Positions 7,001-9,897 of a DNA stretch of 9,897 nucleotides are shown in pieces (within the stretch, counting starts at the first letter, position 1; every line of letters starts with the position of its first letter). Below the pieces are notes generated by a model that saw nothing but the letters and a program-made list of their open reading frames with translations, was not told the origin of the DNA and did no database searches. The stretch is from NCBI GenBank assembly GCA_002296885.1, contig DBIH01000099.1, positions 1 through 9,897 of the forward strand. Reading direction: 5' to 3'. This DNA is from Flavobacterium sp. UBA807 (GTDB taxonomy: Bacteria; Bacteroidota; Bacteroidia; Flavobacteriales; Flavobacteriaceae). The position numbers and the translations under genes are program-made.

Positions 7001-7768
7001 AACCTTCCGTACAAAGCATTGCCAATGTCACTTTACAAAGCGAACGCCTTGGTAGTTTCGTTTGACAAAGCTGAAAATGAAAAATCAACGCTGATTCAAA
7101 TACCTTTTGACAACGCCATTAAGAATGAAGTCATAACAAAAAGTGTAGTTGATATAACCGACAAGGATATTATTATCTCAAACAATCACAAAATAATTGG
7201 AAGTAATAAATCGTATTACAACGATTTGTTTTCAACGTCAACTACGGACGATGTCAGAAAGAAAAACCTCGAGGAAGATTATAATTCAAAACTTAAAAAG
7301 AGCCTGAAACTTCAGAACATCAAACTCATTACAAATAATATTTTTGATGACAGCATCGAATTTGAAACCAAACTTCAGGTGAATGAAAAAATCAAAAGCG
7401 TTGGGAATTTAAAAATTACCGACCTTCCATTTATTGATAAGGTTTATACGCGCGAAATCGTTGCCAAAGAAACAAGGAATTACGATATTAATTATATCAG
7501 TTATGAAAATAATGCTGACTATAATTCAACCATAACATTGAATATTCCAGCAGGCAAAAAGTTCACTGAAATTCCGGAAAACAAAACCTATACATATAAA
7601 GGTCATAGCTATTCGATAAACTTTGAGCTGACAACTCCAAACTCATTAAAAGTTACCCGAATAGTAAAAACACCTTGGGATAACATCACGGCTAAAGAAT
7701 ATCCTGAGTATAAAAAATATGTTGAAGAAGTTATAGCCAACGAAGAACAAGTCGTAGGTTTCAAATAA
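4022..7768 (+). CDS. Large secreted TPR / DUF3857 / transglutaminase-like protein
   Basis: A 1248-residue exported protein. The N-terminus MKKIITLFLLITKFVFSQ is a classical signal peptide without a lipobox Cys, so a periplasmic or surface location is likely. Order of parts: helical region (about 20-155); a beta-sandwich-like segment (about 158-305) starting WQLCGPFEN and containing FGMSASFKIFVNDVEV, reminiscent of galactose-binding/GH2-type sandwiches; helical TPR-like repeats (about 335-625, clearest at 560-625); DUF3857 (about 665-830, VVTLLDEYIVNIL and LKVGDVIYIEYE); a transglutaminase-like core (about 885-995) with LGDCKDVSALF (Cys932) and FNHCIV (His974); and a C-terminal beta-rich DUF3858-like tail. 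The third triad position appears to be Glu989 (FLELTDK) instead of the usual Asp, with Asp992 close by. Enzymatic activity is unproven for this architecture; it could be a protease, a cross-linking enzyme or a binding protein. It follows pcm by 33 nt with no promoter seen. Confidence 0.9.
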   Translation: MKKIITLFLLITKFVFSQTPEKKTWDLLLSNKRIEARKLFDKELKSKESKSLDYFLLDNFIDIESGKSDYDETFVKTLATYPESSNYFCPLARRQFILDDIQTVGFNDNTYKKIDALAGLDTFKNDPIVIYYKAIADRNRKDYAGYANHIKDLNSIMNWQLCGPFENLNDSGIDIEYEPEIYPKNDKQFDANSNGFVGWYNPRIIQNEGYHTFSNEDEYGNAIMYSQVFVDNPQEQEVIFNFGMSASFKIFVNDVEVYVNTLNKMSDLNAYKIKLLLPKGMNRILVKSAISKGNSYFILSLTDKQNKKLDNLTYYNTYKDYNKSTLAALKVEEINPDFENYFANKVKQDPTNVLNKILLFDCYIHNKKLELAQDIIEDLDKQYPNSSMIKIRLAKYYVYKEDDQKLDEVKKNIEISDPDYYFTLATKAQDTEWMKSISMAELDKYRERAKKLISPLLGILYDFFVNARNSNIDAMIGNLDDLFAKSNNSEFYITNLSPLYDSLEKKKEKTIDILEKFVAKRDNPSAMSKLIEYYRDANRKDDVKAIFIDRKNNYPYFTGVASDYINILVEDKKYPEALKEIDDALALFPYSFYLLEQKGLVYNYMNNVKEAEKYIRMSLSHNSENNTLRTQLYDITKTPDEIEEIDVKDKYKTIKERRGSDLKGDYGVVTLLDEYIVNILPEGGRKSKVVLIYEITTENGIEEMKEYNLNTYSITLQKSEIVKQDGTLVPAEEGSGTLVFPNLKVGDVIYIEYESYSTSYGRFYKDFNLDCYFNSTYPTVESVFAIINPNDIKYNFKLNNGDITPVIKKINNKTCTIWRRTKVPALPLLEPNSKNYNDLTNSINASSIKSWKDISNWYSDLAKKSLVIDKVTRNTFETIFPKGVAGMTQDEIAKKIYIYIEENIKYSSQDFRQSGYVPQKPSKTITTKLGDCKDVSALFVALSQLANVKSNLVLVSTNDNSSQLMSLPSNEFNHCIVKTNLDGKEEFLELTDKNLPYKALPMSLYKANALVVSFDKAENEKSTLIQIPFDNAIKNEVITKSVVDITDKDIIISNNHKIIGSNKSYYNDLFSTSTTDDVRKKNLEEDYNSKLKKSLKLQNIKLITNNIFDDSIEFETKLQVNEKIKSVGNLKITDLPFIDKVYTREIVAKETRNYDINYISYENNADYNSTITLNIPAGKKFTEIPENKTYTYKGHSYSINFELTTPNSLKVTRIVKTPWDNITAKEYPEYKKYVEEVIANEEQVVGFK

Positions 7769-7772
7769 TAAT

Positions 7773-7802
7773 AAAAACCCAACTTTAATAAGTTGGGTTT
7801 TT
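7773..7802. terminator. Bidirectional intrinsic terminator between convergent genes
   Basis: A perfect 13-bp stem, AAAAACCCAACTT (7773-7785) with AAGTTGGGTTTTT (7790-7802), encloses the loop TAAT. T-runs follow the GGG arm on both strands, so it can stop transcription from the DUF3857 gene (plus) and from smpB (minus). It begins five bases after the DUF3857 stop. Its last two bases overlap the smpB TAA stop (7803-7801). Confidence 0.93.
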
Positions 7803-8256
7803 ATTTAAATGATTTCTTTATTCTGTCCAAGTCTCTTTTAGTATCCTGCTCTTTTAGCGATTCTCGCTTGTCATAGGTTTTCTTTCCACGGCAAAGCCCA
7901 ATATCCAATTTGGCAAGTCCTTTTTCATTGGTAAAAAGCTTTAAAGGAATAATAGTCAAACCTTTGGTTTCCGAATTCTTTTCAAGCTTTCTCAATTCTC
8001 TTTTATTAAGCAGCAACTTGCGCTCGCTTTTTGCTTTATGGTTAAACTGATTACCATAAAGATACTCATCAATCTGAGTATTGATAGCAAACAATTCTCC
8101 GTTATGAAACTCACAAAAACCTTCTGTAATGTTTGCCTTTCCCAACCGGATAGATTTAATCTCGGTTCCCGTTAAAACAATTCCGGCAGTGTAGGTTTCG
8201 ATTATTTCATAATCGAATTTTGCACGTTTGTTTAATATGTTTATCGCTTTCAGCAT
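7801..8256 (-). CDS. smpB: SsrA-binding protein SmpB
   Basis: A 151-residue basic RNA-binding protein that carries tmRNA into stalled ribosomes for trans-translation, acting in the cytosol. The OB-fold core is recognisable: [16 protein letters not shown] (22-37), [10 protein letters not shown] (41-50), [16 protein letters not shown] (73-88), [10 protein letters not shown] (99-108) and [19 protein letters not shown] (117-135). The C-terminal tail [12 protein letters not shown] is the basic segment that enters the mRNA channel and folds as a helix. Length is normal. The ATG at 8256 gives [18 protein letters not shown], the usual flavobacterial N-terminus. The gene is convergent with the DUF3857 gene and divergent from the beta-barrel gene, so it is a single-gene unit. 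No tmRNA (ssrA) gene is visible in this window. Confidence 0.97.
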   Translation of the reverse strand: MLKAINILNKRAKFDYEIIETYTAGIVLTGTEIKSIRLGKANITEGFCEFHNGELFAINTQIDEYLYGNQFNHKAKSERKLLLNKRELRKLEKNSETKGLTIIPLKLFTNEKGLAKLDIGLCRGKKTYDKRESLKEQDTKRDLDRIKKSFK

Positions 8257-8263
8257 CGGACGG

Positions 8264-8271
8264 CAAATGTA
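8264..8271 (-). promoter_or_regulatory. Putative -7 box of smpB
   Basis: On the minus strand TACATTTG (8271-8264) matches TAnnTTTG exactly, seven bases before the smpB ATG (8256). The predicted transcript would have an almost absent leader. No TTG -33 box lies at the usual 19-21-nt spacing. The nearest TTTG (8286-8283) is too close at 11 nt. Confidence 0.4.
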
Positions 8272-8357
8272 TAAATTATTGCCAAAATCTGAGAAGAATT
8301 TATCAATAAAAAAAGTATTTAAAAAATGATTTGCATCAATTTTTTAGATAAATGTTC

Positions 8358-8381
8358 GGGCTAATTTTGGGCTATAATTTT
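8358..8381 (+). promoter_or_regulatory. Putative -7 box within a near-tandem duplication, beta-barrel gene
   Basis: TAATTTTG (8362-8369) matches TAnnTTTG exactly and lies 27 bases before the preferred ATG at 8397. It sits in two adjoining similar segments, GGGCTAATTTT (8358-8368) and GGGCTATAATTTT (8369-8381). No TTG is found at normal -33 spacing; the nearest upstream TTTG (8330-8333) is 28 bases away. The position inside the longer reading frame from 8352 supports the downstream start. Confidence 0.4.
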
Positions 8382-8396
8382 AAACCAATAATCAAA

Positions 8397-9038
8397 ATGA
8401 AAAAATTATTATTAGCCGCAGGAATCGTATTATCAACTTTTACTGCTCAGGCACAGGAGAAAAAAAGTGAAGGTCTTCAGGGAGCTTGGTTCGTAACATC
8501 TCAGTTTGGTTACCAACAAACAAAAACAGGCGAAGATAAATCAACAAATTTATCCGTTATTCCTATTGTTGGAACGTTTGTAACCCCTTCTGTAGCTGTT
8601 GGAGCTGGAGTAGGTGTTATGAATATCAAATCGGAAACCGGTTCTACAACTAATGCCAAAACAAATCTTTTTGTTGTTGAACCTCTGGTTAGAAAATACT
8701 GGAATATTGCCGGAAATTTTTACTTCTTTGGTCAGATAGCTTCTCCAATTATTACGGGTAAAGAAAAAGAAAGTGATACTAAAGTTTCTCAATTTGGACT
8801 TTCAGCTTCTGGAGGTATGGACTTCTTTGTAACCAAACATTTCTCTGTTGAGTTTTCATACGACTTAGCAAACTTTACCTCTACAACTATTGATCCTTCA
8901 AGTGGAGATAAAACAACAATTACAAATTTCTCTTTGGCTCATATGGCTACTGCTGATCCAACTTATATTCAGGCTCTTGGCGGAAGTATGCCAAATCTGA
9001 CTTCACCATTAGCATTCGGATTTAAATTCGTGTTTTAA
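8397..9038 (+). CDS. Small outer-membrane beta-barrel protein
   Basis: A 213-residue protein from the ATG at 8397. The signal peptide MKKLLLAAGIVLSTFTAQAQ has a positive start, hydrophobic core and AQA/Q cleavage region typical of Bacteroidota. The mature part alternates short amphipathic strands (for example GAWFVTSQFGYQ, VAVGAGVGVMNI, FYFFGQIASPII, FGLSASGGMDFFV, FSVEFSYDLANF) with Ser/Thr/Lys-rich turns. It ends LAFGFKFVF, a terminal-Phe signal of the kind recognised by the BAM complex. This fits an 8-stranded OmpA/OmpW-like or OMP_b-brl (PF13505/PF13568) barrel. The ligand or role is unknown. A start at 8352 would prepend 15 residues (MFGLILGYNFKPIIK) ahead of an already ideal signal peptide and would place the -7 box inside the gene, so I reject it. 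Monocistronic, with its own terminator. Confidence 0.88.
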   Translation: MKKLLLAAGIVLSTFTAQAQEKKSEGLQGAWFVTSQFGYQQTKTGEDKSTNLSVIPIVGTFVTPSVAVGAGVGVMNIKSETGSTTNAKTNLFVVEPLVRKYWNIAGNFYFFGQIASPIITGKEKESDTKVSQFGLSASGGMDFFVTKHFSVEFSYDLANFTSTTIDPSSGDKTTITNFSLAHMATADPTYIQALGGSMPNLTSPLAFGFKFVF

Positions 9039-9054
9039 TTTTTATACGTTAGTA

Positions 9055-9076
9055 TCTGTCTGAGAAATCAGATAGA
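9055..9076 (+). other. GAAA-tetraloop hairpin in the 3' region of the beta-barrel gene
   Basis: TCTGTCTGA (9055-9063) pairs with TCAGATAGA (9068-9076) through nine pairs, including one G-U, around a GAAA loop (9064-9067), a stable GNRA tetraloop. It lies 16 nt after the stop codon and abuts the terminator hairpin (they share A9076). It could protect the 3' end of the mRNA or belong to a 3'-derived small RNA. It could also be chance in AT-rich DNA. Confidence 0.55.
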
Positions 9077-9114
9077 AAAAAGGCTGCTTTTCTTGATTGA
9101 TCAGCAGCTTTTTT
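9076..9114 (+). terminator. Intrinsic terminator of the beta-barrel gene
   Basis: AAAAAA (9076-9081) plus GCTGCT (9083-9088) pair with AGCAGC (9103-9108) plus TTTTTT (9109-9114), leaving G9082 as a single bulge and a 14-nt loop. The GC-rich inner stem followed by a six-T run is a standard Rho-independent design. A weaker terminator could also operate on the opposite strand because of the A-run, though no minus-strand gene ends here. Confidence 0.85.
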
Positions 9115-9163
9115 ATTTTTATTAATTTCATGTGCTGAAAATATTCTGTTAAAAATAAATTAC

Positions 9164-9171
9164 TATCTTAG
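9164..9171 (+). promoter_or_regulatory. Putative -7 box of the S8 peptidase gene
   Basis: TATCTTAG differs by one base from TATCTTTG, a common form of the Bacteroidota -7 box, and lies 31 bases before the ATG at 9203. No convincing TTG -33 element is present upstream. The rest of the 9115-9202 spacer holds nothing else I recognise. Confidence 0.35.
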
Positions 9172-9202
9172 TGAGACCTAACCAATTTAAACCAAACATA
9201 TT

Positions 9203-9897
9203 ATGTACAGAAGAATTATCAAACTATTTCTTTTATCATTGATTGTGTTTACTTCTTGTTCTAAGGAAGATTCAATGGATAAAAAGCCAATCGTGATTTC
9301 TGAATCTCAAAAAAATCCACTCACACCAACTCAGATTAACGCAAAAATTGACGCCGCAATCAACTCACAAAGAACTTTTAACTGGCGCGATGCCGATTCA
9401 CATTTACTTTGGAGCGCCGTTTTAAACGGAAATAAAGCGGTCAGCATTGGCTTTGGAAATTCGAAAGACGATTTTCAAAGGGCTAAATCTTTCAACAATG
9501 CTCAAATTCAAAAAGAATTGCTCGACATTATTTTAAAGTATGAAGAAACCACTCTTGATAAGGCTTTAATTTACGCAGATAAGGATTTGAATTTAATTGA
9601 TGTCATCATTACAAAACAGGAAACGATTATCGCTTTGCGCGAATCAAAATATATCCGATACATCGAACCTGCCGATTACAGGTATTTAGATGTTCGTAAT
9701 GGTCAGATGCGCCCTTCAGACAATCAAATGAATTCAAGTGTCGGAACAAGTTCAGGTTGCGGATTCGATGCCGAAGTTTTGGCCGCTGCCGATTATACCA
9801 CTACAACACCAAACGCAAAAATCCCATGGACGTTTACCCAACATAATATTCCAAATGCATGGACATTAAGCACCGGAAAGGGAGTTACTATCGGAAT
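9203..9897 (+). CDS. S8 (subtilisin) family serine peptidase lipoprotein, N-terminal part
   Basis: The window holds 231 codons of an open frame that runs off the right edge. The N-terminus MYRRIIKLFLLSLIVFTSC is a lipoprotein signal with acylated Cys19. The residues after it (SKEDS) are charged and resemble Bacteroidota lipoprotein export signals, so surface display is likely. Residues about 45-175 form a Lys/Glu-rich, mixed alpha/beta region consistent with an inhibitory propeptide (ALIYADKDLNLIDVIIT, IRYIEPADYRYLDV). Then IPWTFTQHNIPNAWTLSTGKGVTIG (in parts, about 207-231) is the classic entry to a subtilase domain, where the next strand carries the catalytic Asp. The Asp, His and Ser all lie beyond the edge, so the call rests on the entry motif and architecture. 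Not a pseudogene: the truncation is only the window boundary. Confidence 0.85.
   Translation, partial: MYRRIIKLFLLSLIVFTSCSKEDSMDKKPIVISESQKNPLTPTQINAKIDAAINSQRTFNWRDADSHLLWSAVLNGNKAVSIGFGNSKDDFQRAKSFNNAQIQKELLDIILKYEETTLDKALIYADKDLNLIDVIITKQETIIALRESKYIRYIEPADYRYLDVRNGQMRPSDNQMNSSVGTSSGCGFDAEVLAAADYTTTTPNAKIPWTFTQHNIPNAWTLSTGKGVTIG

Noticed and set aside
8352..8396. N-terminal extension of the beta-barrel protein
   Set aside because: It would place 15 residues before a complete signal peptide and cover the -7 box; the start at 8397 is preferred.
8257..8396. tmRNA or another small RNA next to smpB
   Set aside because: The spacer is AT-rich, lacks tRNA-like ends or a tag-coding segment, and is too short for ssrA.
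1..9897. A defence, toxin-antitoxin, phage or biosynthetic island
   Set aside because: All genes are recognisable core families with similar base composition, and no integrase, transposase, nuclease, toxin or synthetase-like gene is present.

Overview
The window looks like chromosomal DNA of a Flavobacterium-type member of the Bacteroidota. The evidence is AT-rich sequence, spacers poor in Shine-Dalgarno sites, several TAnnTTTG-type -7 boxes, proteins such as DUF3857/transglutaminase and DUF1015 that are typical of the phylum, and a lipoprotein whose Cys is followed by a charged surface-export-like tail. I see no phage, insertion sequence, CRISPR array, tRNA or rRNA. The gene set reads as ordinary core genome, with some interesting non-coding structure between the genes.

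Layout. (1) 26-3192, minus strand: a three-gene operon transcribed right to left, made of a Gfo/Idh/MocA oxidoreductase (2215-3192), a 3-hydroxybutyryl-CoA dehydrogenase (1318-2205, only 9 nt downstream) and a DUF1015 protein (26-1243). The last two are separated by a striking inverted array of 7-bp units (1255-1323). (2) 3193-3346: a divergent promoter region holding a nearly perfect 16-bp hairpin and a -7 box for each direction. (3) 3347-7768, plus strand: pcm (protein-L-isoaspartate O-methyltransferase, TTG start), then after 33 nt a very large secreted TPR/DUF3857/transglutaminase protein, ended by a strong symmetrical terminator. (4) 7801-8256, minus strand: smpB, convergent with the previous gene and sharing that terminator. 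(5) 8397-9038, plus strand: a small outer-membrane beta-barrel protein, followed by a GAAA-tetraloop hairpin and an intrinsic terminator. (6) 9203 to the right edge: the N-terminal part of a subtilisin-family (S8) lipoprotein, cut off just before its catalytic Asp would be expected.

How they fit together. The left operon is metabolic (two NAD(P)-dependent dehydrogenases and a DUF1015 protein that may belong to serine metabolism). pcm and smpB are protein-quality functions: isoaspartate repair and ribosome rescue. The remaining genes are envelope proteins. No gene cluster here forms a convincing undescribed defence, conflict or biosynthetic system. The best leads are the heptad ladder hairpin, the palindrome between the divergent promoters, the biochemical role of DUF1015, and the multi-domain transglutaminase-like protein.
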